From Candidatus Izemoplasma sp. (lineage in GTDB: Bacteria > Bacillota_I > Bacilli_A > Izemoplasmatales > Izemoplasmataceae): DNA of 6,141 nt. The stretch lies in NCBI GenBank assembly GCA_007123975.1, contig SLFZ01000001.1, positions 1 to 6,141 on the forward strand. Reading direction: 5' to 3'. The notes below the pieces were generated by a model that was given only the letters and a program-made list of their open reading frames with translations, had not been told where the DNA came from and ran no database searches. A program made the translations under genes and the position numbers. Positions 1 through 6,141 of this stretch are shown piece after piece; positions within the stretch are counted from its first letter, which is position 1; each line of letters opens with the position of its first letter.

Positions 1-1157
1 ACATAGACGAAAATCAGCAGCAACGGCTCGAGTGCTTTCTTCAGTTTTTCAATTTTCAAATCGCTGTCTTCTTCATAGAAATCGGATAAGCTTTGCATCA
101 TTTTTGCCAGTTCCCCGGTCTTCTCACCCACCGACATCATCCGGGTGAAGACGATCTCAGATGCGTAGTGGTGTTCAAAGGCGAGGCTCATGAGGTCGCC
201 GCCGTTGACGTTCTTCTGCGCTTGGACCAAGAGTTCGCGGTAGACGTTGTTGTCGATGGTTTCGTAGGTGGTCTTGAGCGTGTCTTGAAGCGGCACGGAG
301 TTGTTCAACATCTGCGCGACCGTGGCGGCGATGCGTGAGAGGTTGTTCATTTTGACGAGGTCGCCAAAGATCGGCATCTTGATGGCAATCACGCTTAACG
401 CGTACCTCAGTTTGTACGATCTTTTCTTTAGAAGAATAAAGCCTAGCACGGCGCCGATGAGTCCCATAATGATGAATAGGATGTTTGAGCGCATGAACGT
501 GCCGATGTTCATAAAGAACACGGTGACGCCGGGGAGGTCTCCACCGAGCGAATCATACATGTCCTCAAACTGCGGGAGCACCCCGACCATTAAGAAGATG
601 GCAACCCCGATCGCAACCACGAGGTACACAACCGGCAGCATCAACGTGCTCTTAATTTGGCTTTTAAGGCGGTATTGCTGTTCGAAGTAATCGCCGGTTT
701 CGGTCAATACTTCGTAGAGGTCGCCGGTGGCTTCGCCGACCTTGACCATGCTGATGAGAAGTTTGGGAAACTCCCGCGGGTATTCTTTCATTGCTTCCGA
801 TAAAGACTGACCGCCGTTGACCTCGTAGTATATACCATACATGATCCGACGGACGTTTTTGTTGGTTTGCTGGGTGGCGAGGATTTCGCAGGCTTCGTTG
901 AGTTTGACGCCTGACTTCAGTAGACTCGCCAACTGTTTGACATAGAAAATCAGGTCGCGTTCGCTGACGACGCGGTTCAAGGTGACACGGTTTAAGCGCG
1001 CGTACAGGCTGTCTTTCTTGTCAATCTCAATCGCCCTAAGACCGTTTTCAAACAAAAACTGGTCGACGACGGCCTTGGATGGGCCTTCGGCCATGCCGCG
1101 AACGATCTTTCCGTCTTTCATGCGCTTGGCTTTGTAGCGGTAGTCGTTTATTTTCAT
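1..1157 (-). CDS. pilC: Type IV pilus / type II secretion platform protein PilC/GspF, 3' end cut by window
   Basis: Polytopic inner-membrane platform protein that couples the assembly ATPase to pilin insertion into the growing fibre. The 385 visible residues start at ATG 1157 and run off the left edge; families of about 400 residues suggest that only about 15-25 are missing. Two T2SSF domains are visible, at about 68-191 and 270-385. Each has the typical helical repeat: QLASLLKSGVKLNEA (75-89) with VGEATGDL (140-147), and AQMLNNSVPLQDTL (281-294) with VGEKTGEL (343-350). Predicted membrane segments lie at about 171-194 and 225-243, and a third begins at about 375 (ALEPLLLIF). The gene lies 9 bases after the PilB-like ATPase, and its ribosome binding site (TAGGGGG) overlaps that gene's stop codon, so the two are probably translationally coupled. 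Family assignment is firm. Whether the system is a pilus, a competence pseudopilus or a secretion system cannot be told from this gene alone. Confidence 0.95.
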   Translation of the reverse strand, partial: MKINDYRYKAKRMKDGKIVRGMAEGPSKAVVDQFLFENGLRAIEIDKKDSLYARLNRVTLNRVVSERDLIFYVKQLASLLKSGVKLNEACEILATQQTNKNVRRIMYGIYYEVNGGQSLSEAMKEYPREFPKLLISMVKVGEATGDLYEVLTETGDYFEQQYRLKSQIKSTLMLPVVYLVVAIGVAIFLMVGVLPQFEDMYDSLGGDLPGVTVFFMNIGTFMRSNILFIIMGLIGAVLGFILLKKRSYKLRYALSVIAIKMPIFGDLVKMNNLSRIAATVAQMLNNSVPLQDTLKTTYETIDNNVYRELLVQAQKNVNGGDLMSLAFEHHYASEIVFTRMMSVGEKTGELAKMMQSLSDFYEEDSDLKIEKLKKALEPLLLIFVY

Positions 1158-1166
1158 GGCGTCCCC

Positions 1167-2861
1167 CTACTCCATGTCGAGGCCGAGTTTCAAAATCTCC
1201 TCAACCGTGGTGATGCCGTCTTTGACTTTGTCCAAGCCGGCTTCGACGAGCACGCGCGTGCCGTCTTTTTTTGCTTGTTCCAAAATGTCGTATTCTTTTT
1301 CGTGGTTTGAGATCATCCGGACGATGGTTTCGTTGACGTCGAGCATCTCAAAGACCGCAACGCGGCCTTTATAGCCTTTGTTGTTGCAGCTGGTGCAGCC
1401 GACGGCGCGGCGAACTTTTTTGATCTCCATGCCGTGGCGTTCGAAGATTTCTTTTTCGTTTTCGGTGGGCACTTCGGTTTTCGCGCAGACGTTACAGACG
1501 CGGCGCACGAGGCGCTGGGCGACGATGCCTGAAAGGGATGAGGCGACCAAGAACGGGTCGATGCCCATGTCAATCAAGCGGCCGATGGTTTTGACGGCGC
1601 TGTTGGTGTGGATGGTTGAGAGAACCAAGTGACCGGTCAAGGCGGCTTTCACCGAGATTTGTGCGGTGTCGACGTCACGAATCTCCCCGATCATGATGAT
1701 GTTCGGGTCTTGTCGCAAAATCGAACGCAAGGCGGTGACGAAGGTGAAGTCGATGTCGGGGTTGACGTTGACCTGATTCACCCCTTCAAGTTCGATTTCC
1801 ACGGGGTCTTCAACGGTGATGATGTTGACGTCGGTGCTGTTGAGTTGATCAAGGCACGCATAGAGCGAAGTTGTTTTACCGGACCCGGTGGGTCCGCTGA
1901 CCAAGACGATGCCGTTGGGACGGCGAATCATCCGCAAGAAGGTCTTGCGGTCTTTTTCGCTGAGGCCTAGGCGGTCAAGCCCTTTGGAGTCACGCGAAAG
2001 GTCGAGCACACGCATAACGACCTTTTCACCACGGACGGTCGGCAAGGTTGAAATCCGCAGGTCGACAGGACGCCCTTCGATGACGGTTTTGATTCGGCCG
2101 TCTTGAGGGGTGCGCGAATCGGTGATGTCCATGTGGCTCATGACCTTGATGCGGCTGACGAGCTTCGGCAAGATGACTTTTGGAAGTTCGCGTTCGGTCG
2201 ACAGCACACCGTCAATCCGATAGCGGATTTTAAACTCGATGTCGGTCGGGTCGATGTGAATGTCGGAGGCTTCGGTTTTCACGGCGGTTAAGAGAATCTG
2301 GTTTACTAGGCCGATAATCGGTGATTCGGTGGAGTCTTTTTCCGGCTCCTTGGTTAACTCTTCATAAAACTTCTCGTCTTCTTTTTTCTTGCTTTCGACT
2401 TCAATGCCGAGCGATTTCAAGGTTTTTGAGAAGCCATAATAGCGGGCGATAGCGGTGTCGATGTCGTTTTTTGTGGCGATGACGGCTTCGACGTTCATCC
2501 CGGTTTTCAGGCGCACGTTTTCCAGCGTCGGGAAGTCGAGTGGGTCGTTCGTGGCCACGATTAAACGGCGCCCACTGATGTTGATGGGCATGATTTTCGA
2601 CCGCGTGACGAAATCTTCATCAAGCAGCTTGAGCACTTGGTCATCAACGTAAATAAGGCCGAGGTTGACGCGCTTGATGCCGAGTGAATCGCTTAAGGCG
2701 TCGACGATTTGGCTGTCGGTGCAATGGCCGAAGCGAATCAGCGCTTCACCGATTTTTTCACCGCGTTCGCGGCGCTGCAAGGCCTCATTAATCTGCTCTT
2801 CGGTGACGACGCCCTCGCGGACGAGCACGTCACCGAGGCGTTTAGGGGTGCTTTTGGGCAT
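1167..2861 (-). CDS. pilB: Type IV pilus assembly ATPase PilB/GspE family
   Basis: Cytoplasmic hexameric ATPase that powers pilin polymerisation. The 564 residues are normal full length for the family. In order: an MshEN-type N-terminal domain (about 7-145) starting with RLGDVLVREGVVTEEQ; a T2SE N-terminal subdomain (about 180-300) with SDIHIDP at 199-205; then the RecA-like core. Core motifs are intact: Walker A GPTGSGKT (323-330), Asp box ITVEDPVE (348-355), Walker B with IIMIGEIRD (388-396) and His box TGHLVLSTIHTN (409-420). A zinc-binding tetracysteine is present (C456, C459, C489, C492), which is typical of PilB/GspE extension ATPases and argues against the retraction ATPase PilT. ATG 2861 is chosen because a GAGGGA ribosome binding site lies 9 bases upstream and the MshEN motif begins at residue 8. 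It follows the VanW-like gene by 23 bases and precedes the PilC gene by 9. The second MshEN half is less canonical (see findings). Confidence 0.96.
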   Translation of the reverse strand: MPKSTPKRLGDVLVREGVVTEEQINEALQRRERGEKIGEALIRFGHCTDSQIVDALSDSLGIKRVNLGLIYVDDQVLKLLDEDFVTRSKIMPINISGRRLIVATNDPLDFPTLENVRLKTGMNVEAVIATKNDIDTAIARYYGFSKTLKSLGIEVESKKKEDEKFYEELTKEPEKDSTESPIIGLVNQILLTAVKTEASDIHIDPTDIEFKIRYRIDGVLSTERELPKVILPKLVSRIKVMSHMDITDSRTPQDGRIKTVIEGRPVDLRISTLPTVRGEKVVMRVLDLSRDSKGLDRLGLSEKDRKTFLRMIRRPNGIVLVSGPTGSGKTTSLYACLDQLNSTDVNIITVEDPVEIELEGVNQVNVNPDIDFTFVTALRSILRQDPNIIMIGEIRDVDTAQISVKAALTGHLVLSTIHTNSAVKTIGRLIDMGIDPFLVASSLSGIVAQRLVRRVCNVCAKTEVPTENEKEIFERHGMEIKKVRRAVGCTSCNNKGYKGRVAVFEMLDVNETIVRMISNHEKEYDILEQAKKDGTRVLVEAGLDKVKDGITTVEEILKLGLDME

Positions 2862-2884
2862 GGTTTCACTTCCCTCTCAGGGTA

Positions 2885-4087
2885 TCAGTCGGCTAAGACA
2901 ATGGCTTCAATGGGTGAATAAACTTCGTAAATAATAATGGCGTCAAAGAGGACTTCATCAAAGATGTTGGTGATCGTGCGGCGCACGGTCACCACGACGC
3001 CATCGACGCCGGGACGGACGTTATCAGGATTGGTGGTGGTTGTGGTGGGGTAATCGAAATAATGGATGGTTGTTTCAACGTCGATGGTGTTGATGAATGG
3101 CGCGCCAATAAGGGTAATCGTAAAGGCATTTCCGACGCGTTCAAACTCAAGGGTGAAGGTGCAGTGGGTGTTGTTTTCAAACTGGAAATCGAGGTTGCGC
3201 GAGCGTTGCACGTGGACGTTGCGTCCATAAAACGGGTAGGTCGCTATGTCGTACTCCCCGGGCACTTGGTCCATGAACTGATGGTGTCGGTGCACGGTAA
3301 AGGGCGTGTGGGGGAAAATATCCATAATCAACGCGCCGATAAAGCTCATTTCGGCCCGGGTGAAGGATGGGTCAAACGAATCGAGCATGCTGAAGCGCAT
3401 GCCCGGGGTGATGGTGATGCCGTTTGGGAAATGGGTTTCAAGCTTGGTTTCAAGCGCAGCCACATCGAGTGGGTCACCGTGGACCGTCGCTGGCGCTTCA
3501 AGGCTTGAGACCATCAACGTTTGGATGAAGTTATCCATCTGATCGGCAGGCACAAAGTCGTTCAGTTGATGGCTAGAAAAGCGCTTGAGGTCGCTTGCGT
3601 CACGCAGCACGTTTTCGATCAAGCGCGTGAAATCAAAATCGACTTGTTGGCGGAGCGCGGGGCTCCACTCATCAAGGGCCGCATCGATTTCCGCAAGCAA
3701 ACCAGGCAACACGGTTTCTGAGTACTCCACGTAGAGTGTGTTCGCCCGGCCATCTCGCAGTTCATCCAAACTGCGTTCAATGTCGAAGAAGATTTCGTCA
3801 CGATCAAAGGCGTAGCTGTAGCCTTGATAGCTTAGTTCAAAGATTACGAGATCGTCTTCAAGCCAGGTGTTGATGTAATTGCGAAGTTTATCCTCGGCTT
3901 CTTGTTCTGTCAAGCCGACGATGGAAATGTTGCCGATGGTCGTGTTCTCCGAGTACCGGCCGATGTTAAAGCCGGTAATCATGAACCAGAACACGAAAAT
4001 GCTCGCCGCACCGATAAGCACGACGATCCCAGCGTACAAATAGTACCCGAGGTTGCTGTTTTTAAATTGAGATGCCACGAACATCAC
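2885..4087 (-). CDS. Membrane-anchored protein with a degenerate VanW-like domain, first gene of the pilus engine operon
   Basis: Four hundred residues of uncertain function. A short N-terminal tail is followed by one membrane helix (about 16-39), so most of the protein should lie outside the membrane. Residues about 49-76 (TIGNISIVGLTEQEAEDKL) resemble the start of the repeat domain found before VanW domains. A VanW-like segment spans about 222-330: PGMRFSML (228-235), the pattern FPHTPFTVH (258-266), YGRNVHVQRSRNLDFQFENNT (287-307; compare the family pattern G-x-DATV...DLKF-NNT) and the closing FTITLIGAP. The family's central GGG-(I/V)-CQ loop is absent. After a threonine run (348-353), a C-terminal part with RPGVDGVVVTVRRTI (358-372) and YEVYSPIEAI (387-396) matches the tail usually seen after VanW. 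Start is either GTG 4087, with AGGG 7 bases upstream, or ATG 4084. It leads the operon with the pilus ATPase and platform genes, so a role in pilus function or anchoring at the cell wall is inferred, not shown. The VanW relation was recognised by eye. Confidence 0.72.
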   Translation of the reverse strand: MMFVASQFKNSNLGYYLYAGIVVLIGAASIFVFWFMITGFNIGRYSENTTIGNISIVGLTEQEAEDKLRNYINTWLEDDLVIFELSYQGYSYAFDRDEIFFDIERSLDELRDGRANTLYVEYSETVLPGLLAEIDAALDEWSPALRQQVDFDFTRLIENVLRDASDLKRFSSHQLNDFVPADQMDNFIQTLMVSSLEAPATVHGDPLDVAALETKLETHFPNGITITPGMRFSMLDSFDPSFTRAEMSFIGALIMDIFPHTPFTVHRHHQFMDQVPGEYDIATYPFYGRNVHVQRSRNLDFQFENNTHCTFTLEFERVGNAFTITLIGAPFINTIDVETTIHYFDYPTTTTTNPDNVRPGVDGVVVTVRRTITNIFDEVLFDAIIIYEVYSPIEAIVLAD

Positions 4088-4108
4088 CCTAGTTCCCTAT
4101 TTTGTTAT

Positions 4109-4137
4109 ATTATACATGATTATGCGCTATTTTGAAA
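4109..4137 (-). promoter_or_regulatory. Sigma-A type promoter of the VanW-like/pilB/pilC operon
   Basis: On the minus strand a -35 element TTTCAA (4137-4132) is followed after 17 bases by a perfect -10 element TATAAT (4114-4109). The expected RNA start, about 4102, leaves a leader of only about 15 bases before the GTG start at 4087, with the AGGG ribosome binding site at 4098-4095. Position, spacing and the consensus -10 support it; it has no extended -10 TGn. Confidence 0.6.
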
Positions 4138-4159
4138 CATCAACTAAACGAAAAACATC

Positions 4160-4182
4160 ATGGGTGGTACAAATTGACCCAT
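4160..4182. promoter_or_regulatory. Inverted repeat between the divergent promoters, candidate operator
   Basis: ATGGGT (4160-4165) and ACCCAT (4177-4182) are perfect inverted arms separated by 11 bases. A second pair, ACTAAA (4143-4148) and TTTAGT (4185-4190), flanks them asymmetrically. The site sits between the two divergent promoters, where a regulator could act on both operons. It has no T-run after it and is not a terminator. Arms of six bases can arise by chance, so this is a weak call. Confidence 0.25.
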
Positions 4183-4217
4183 TCTTTAGTAAAAATGACA
4201 TGCAGCGCAAGTTCTTT

Positions 4218-4244
4218 TTGATTTTTACCTGCACGTGGTATAAT
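4218..4244 (+). promoter_or_regulatory. Extended -10 promoter of the minor pilin genes
   Basis: A perfect -10 element TATAAT (4239-4244) is preceded by TGG (4236-4238), giving the extended form TGnTATAAT. The best -35 candidate is TTGATT (4218-4223) with a short 15-base spacer, but an extended -10 depends little on the -35. The RNA would start near 4251, leaving a leader of about 27 bases with the ribosome binding site AGGTG at 4266-4270. The core ACGTGGTATAATA (4233-4245) recurs exactly at 5559-5571. Confidence 0.65.
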
Positions 4245-4277
4245 AAAACTACCTTACATGGTGCGAGGTGTTTTCTT

Positions 4278-4859
4278 GTGGATAAACGCCAAGGTGGATT
4301 TTCGCTGGTTGAACTGTTTGCGGTTATTTTAGTTACGACAGGGGTGCTTGTGCCACTGCTTTTTTCCTTGGTCGGTAACGTCCAAGTCAACCAGCGCATG
4401 AACGATAAAAACGCCGCTTCGCTCGTGCAAATCGCCGCCATTGGCGGCTTCAACGCCATGGCCCATCGCGACATCCGCAACCTTGACCTCATGGCCACAC
4501 AAGGGTTTGTCGAGTTTAACGCCGATTTAAACTGTGACCTGCTTGAAGACCCGGGCGACGCGTTTTATGCCACCAACCGTGAAATCTGTAACCTGGTGTT
4601 TGAAACCACCTCGGCAAATGTCACGTTCGACTCGGAACAGTTCAGGGTTTTTGTTTACCCCTACTACTTAACGCAGGCGATGAAAGACCAGCTCCTCGCC
4701 TATAGCGACGAGGTCATTCCGCCGGAAGTCAAAGCGGAGATTGCGCAAATTACCGTGGTTGAGACCGTGCCCACGTTCAACATTTCACGCATCACGGTCT
4801 ACATACGATACGGCGACCGACTTGGTGATTTATTGATTCGAAGCGGGGTGATTAGCTGA
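4278..4859 (+). CDS. Minor type IV prepilin-like protein, PilV/GspI position
   Basis: Protein of 193 residues with a class III prepilin signal: a short basic leader VDKRQGG, then the mature start FSLVEL and a hydrophobic helix to about residue 33. The prepilin peptidase would cut after Gly7, leaving Phe as residue 1 and the conserved Glu (Glu12 of the precursor) as mature position 5. The GTG start at 4278 is chosen because AGGTG lies 7 bases upstream and prepilin leaders are short; the open frame reaches back to 4116, but that would put 54 residues before the leader and run through the promoter. The soluble part holds two cysteines (86 and 104), a possible disulfide. It is first in a series of three pilin-like genes and overlaps the next by one base. 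By order and size it corresponds to PilV or GspI; I do not claim true orthology. Confidence 0.85.
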   Translation: MDKRQGGFSLVELFAVILVTTGVLVPLLFSLVGNVQVNQRMNDKNAASLVQIAAIGGFNAMAHRDIRNLDLMATQGFVEFNADLNCDLLEDPGDAFYATNREICNLVFETTSANVTFDSEQFRVFVYPYYLTQAMKDQLLAYSDEVIPPEVKAEIAQITVVETVPTFNISRITVYIRYGDRLGDLLIRSGVIS

Positions 4860-5500
4860 TGACCATCCTCCGTAATCAAAAGGGGCTTTCGCTCTTTGAA
4901 GTGCTTATTTCCATTACCGTTGGTAGCGTCATGATCATGATGCTTTTGAGTTTGCTATCGACCACGTTGCTCACGCGCAACGAACTCGATTACCGCAATG
5001 TATTAAGCGAAGAAATGCACCGCATCAACGAAACCTTAAACAACCGATTCCGCAACCTCGGGTTCCGTTCGATTCTCGATGTGTCCCCCGAAGGTGGAGA
5101 CCATTACGTTTTCATCCTCACCGAGGAGTACGATTTTGTCCAGATTGACGGCGTCAATGAAGTTGAATGGATTTTTGACCAGTACGTCATGCATTTGGAT
5201 TTACTAGACGGTGCGTTATACTATGGCCCATACGATGAGTTTGATTTTGATGCGGTAACCTTTGATAACCCGACGCTTAGGCGACTCAACCGTGCCGACG
5301 TCATTTTCGATCCGCAATCTTCCATCGTGATTGAGTGCCTCGGCACATTTCCTACGCCGCAACTCACAGGCGAGCCCGGCGTGGATGCTGTGAGCGCGAC
5401 TTGCGCTCGCGCGTACATCCGCCTCAATTTCCACGTTTCGTATGTGATCCGCGATGGTGTGTTGCCGCCACGTCGCATGTATTCAACGTTGATTTTCTAG
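4859..5500 (+). CDS. Minor type IV prepilin-like protein, PilW/GspJ position
   Basis: Protein of 213 residues with a clear class III prepilin N-terminus: leader MTILRNQKG, predicted cut after Gly9, mature start LSLFEV with Glu at mature position 5, and a hydrophobic helix to about residue 38. The helix continues into a charged segment (ELDYRNVLSEEMHRINETL, 42-60), as in pilins generally, followed by a mixed, aromatic-rich C-terminal domain. Two cysteines (160, 182) could pair. Its ATG overlaps the previous gene's TGA by one base (TGATG), and GGGGTG at 4845-4850 lies 8 bases upstream, so it is coupled to the preceding minor pilin. Second position and larger size fit PilW or GspJ, which join the tip or initiation complex of the fibre. 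The C-terminal domain is not recognisable by eye. Confidence 0.85.
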   Translation: MTILRNQKGLSLFEVLISITVGSVMIMMLLSLLSTTLLTRNELDYRNVLSEEMHRINETLNNRFRNLGFRSILDVSPEGGDHYVFILTEEYDFVQIDGVNEVEWIFDQYVMHLDLLDGALYYGPYDEFDFDAVTFDNPTLRRLNRADVIFDPQSSIVIECLGTFPTPQLTGEPGVDAVSATCARAYIRLNFHVSYVIRDGVLPPRRMYSTLIF

Positions 5501-5526
5501 GCAACGTACATCGTGCGCGTCGTATC

Positions 5527-5538
5527 ATGCACATGCAT
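5527..5538. repeat. Short inverted repeat just upstream of the -35 element
   Basis: ATGCA (5527-5531) and TGCAT (5534-5538) are perfect inverted arms with two bases between them, ending three bases before the -35 hexamer. A protein binding site is possible, but arms this short are common by chance, and the loop is too small and the stem too weak for a terminator. Confidence 0.15.
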
Positions 5539-5540
5539 AA

Positions 5541-5570
5541 TTGTATTGTTTTCCAAATACGTGGTATAAT
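5541..5570 (+). promoter_or_regulatory. Extended -10 promoter of the third pilin-like gene
   Basis: TTGTAT (5541-5546), an 18-base spacer and TATAAT (5565-5570) preceded by TGG (5562-5564) form a good sigma-A promoter with extended -10. The expected RNA start near 5577 coincides with the first base of the ribosome binding site, so the leader would be only about 15 bases. It lies in the 91-base gap after the second minor pilin and lets the third gene be transcribed separately. No terminator is visible in the gap, so read-through from the upstream operon is also likely. Confidence 0.65.
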
Positions 5571-5576
5571 ACAACC

Positions 5577-5586
5577 AAGGAGGTGG
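5577..5586 (+). promoter_or_regulatory. Strong ribosome binding site of the third pilin-like gene
   Basis: AAGGAGGTGG matches the 16S rRNA anti-Shine-Dalgarno sequence nearly fully and sits 5 bases before ATG 5592. It is the strongest such site in the window and fixes the start of this gene. Confidence 0.85.
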
Positions 5587-5591
5587 CCTTT

Positions 5592-6141
5592 ATGCGCGCT
5601 TTGCTTTCCAACACCAAAGGGAGTGTCATGAGCATTGCGATCGTCGTGATCGTCATTTTGTCGTTCTCGATTACCACGGCCACATCCTACAGCATCAACG
5701 TCGCTCAGCGCACCAATACGGTCGTTGAGACGCGCTCAGACGACTTGCTTGGGGAATCGCTTTTGCGCCAAGCCATCAACGAGTTTCGGGATTTTCTTAA
5801 CCAAGTTGGGCCGGCTTCTTTTTTGGAGTTTGATACGACATTCGCCGATGAAGATTTTCGGCAGTACTTAATCGATACTTATTTCTTATATGATGTTCGT
5901 GTGCAAGAGGACAACCTCGCCGATAACGCGCGCGTCTACCGCTTTGTCTACCAGCGCACCGATGGCACTCGCATATTCCGTGATTTATACGTCGCGTTGG
6001 GTGAGACGGATGATCCGACCGAGTCCATCGATGTTGATGAAGCCATTGATGACACGATTGAATCGATCCTGAACGATCCTGAATCTGTGGACTATTTCCT
6101 TGAAGATTCAGGCGACCTGGTGTCAACGATTCATCCCGACG
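5592..6141 (+). CDS. Pilin-like protein without Glu5, PilX/GspK position, 3' end cut by window
   Basis: An open frame runs from ATG 5592 to the right edge, 183 residues without a stop. The leader MRALLSNTKG is basic and ends in KG, followed by SVMSI and a hydrophobic helix to about residue 31, which looks like a prepilin signal cut after Gly10. Mature position 5 is Ile15 rather than Glu. Lack of Glu5 is known for GspK and for some PilX-type proteins, which cap the fibre tip. The helix continues as a polar stretch (SINVAQRTNTVVETRSDDLL, 34-53). The visible soluble part has no cysteine and is strongly acidic (for example GETDDPTESIDVDEAIDD, 137-154). Third place after V- and W-like genes supports a PilX or GspK role, but the missing C-terminus, where GspK's large domain would lie, leaves this open. 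It has its own promoter and a very strong ribosome binding site. Confidence 0.8.
   Translation, partial: MRALLSNTKGSVMSIAIVVIVILSFSITTATSYSINVAQRTNTVVETRSDDLLGESLLRQAINEFRDFLNQVGPASFLEFDTTFADEDFRQYLIDTYFLYDVRVQEDNLADNARVYRFVYQRTDGTRIFRDLYVALGETDDPTESIDVDEAIDDTIESILNDPESVDYFLEDSGDLVSTIHPD

Noticed and set aside
301..690. 129-codon open frame on the plus strand
   Set aside because: It is opposite the well-supported PilC/GspF gene and reads as the antisense of its conserved regions.
3062..3508. 148-codon open frame on the plus strand
   Set aside because: It lies wholly opposite the VanW-like gene, has no ribosome binding site I can see, and its protein shows no recognisable motif.
4191..4219. 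AAAAA and TTTTT runs resembling a ComK-type box
   Set aside because: The runs are 19 bases apart, not the paired AAAA-N5-TTTT half-sites ComK needs, and short A and T runs are expected in intergenic DNA.
4116..4277. N-terminal extension of the first minor pilin back to ATG 4116
   Set aside because: It would put 54 residues before a normal short prepilin leader and run through a consensus promoter and the ribosome binding site; GTG 4278 fits better.
5543..5560. GTATT / AATAC inverted arms between the -35 and -10
   Set aside because: Five-base A/T-rich arms inside a promoter spacer are likely chance; no T-run follows, so it is not a terminator of the upstream gene.
5797..6126. 109-codon open frame on the minus strand
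   Set aside because: It is antisense to the third pilin-like gene, which has a strong promoter, ribosome binding site and prepilin-like N-terminus.

Overview
The window holds part of a type IV pilus (T4P) or type II secretion-like locus built as two divergent gene groups around a roughly 190-base control region (about 4088-4277). It contains six protein-coding genes, two of them cut by the window edges. I see no RNA gene, insertion sequence, CRISPR array or phage gene.

Left half, minus strand, read right to left: a membrane-anchored protein with a degenerate VanW-like domain (2885-4087), then a PilB/GspE assembly ATPase (1167-2861), then a PilC/GspF platform protein (from 1157 off the left edge). 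Gaps of 23 and 9 bases, with a ribosome binding site before each gene, indicate one operon. A sigma-A type promoter lies just upstream of the first gene. ATPase and platform protein together form the inner-membrane engine that pulls pilins from the membrane into a fibre.

Right half, plus strand: two class III prepilin-like proteins overlapping by one base (4278-4859 and 4859-5500), then after a 91-base gap a third pilin-like protein that lacks the usual Glu at mature position 5 (from 5592 off the right edge). The order and features resemble the minor pilin series PilV-PilW-PilX (GspI-GspJ-GspK), which forms the tip or initiation complex of such fibres. Two promoters, before the first and third genes, share an identical 13-base core containing an extended -10 element.

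Organism: the consensus sigma-A promoters with TGnTATAAT, the strong AAGGAGG-type ribosome binding site, the VanW-like protein and a pilus system with no outer-membrane parts in view suggest a monoderm bacterium of the Bacillota or a relative (for example a Haloplasma/Izemoplasma-like lineage). This assignment is low confidence, and base composition of roughly half G+C does not settle it. TGA ends several genes, so the standard bacterial code fits.

The least ordinary element is the VanW-like protein at the head of the pilus engine operon. It has lost the family's GGG-x-CQ core, which suggests a repurposed surface protein working with the pilus.
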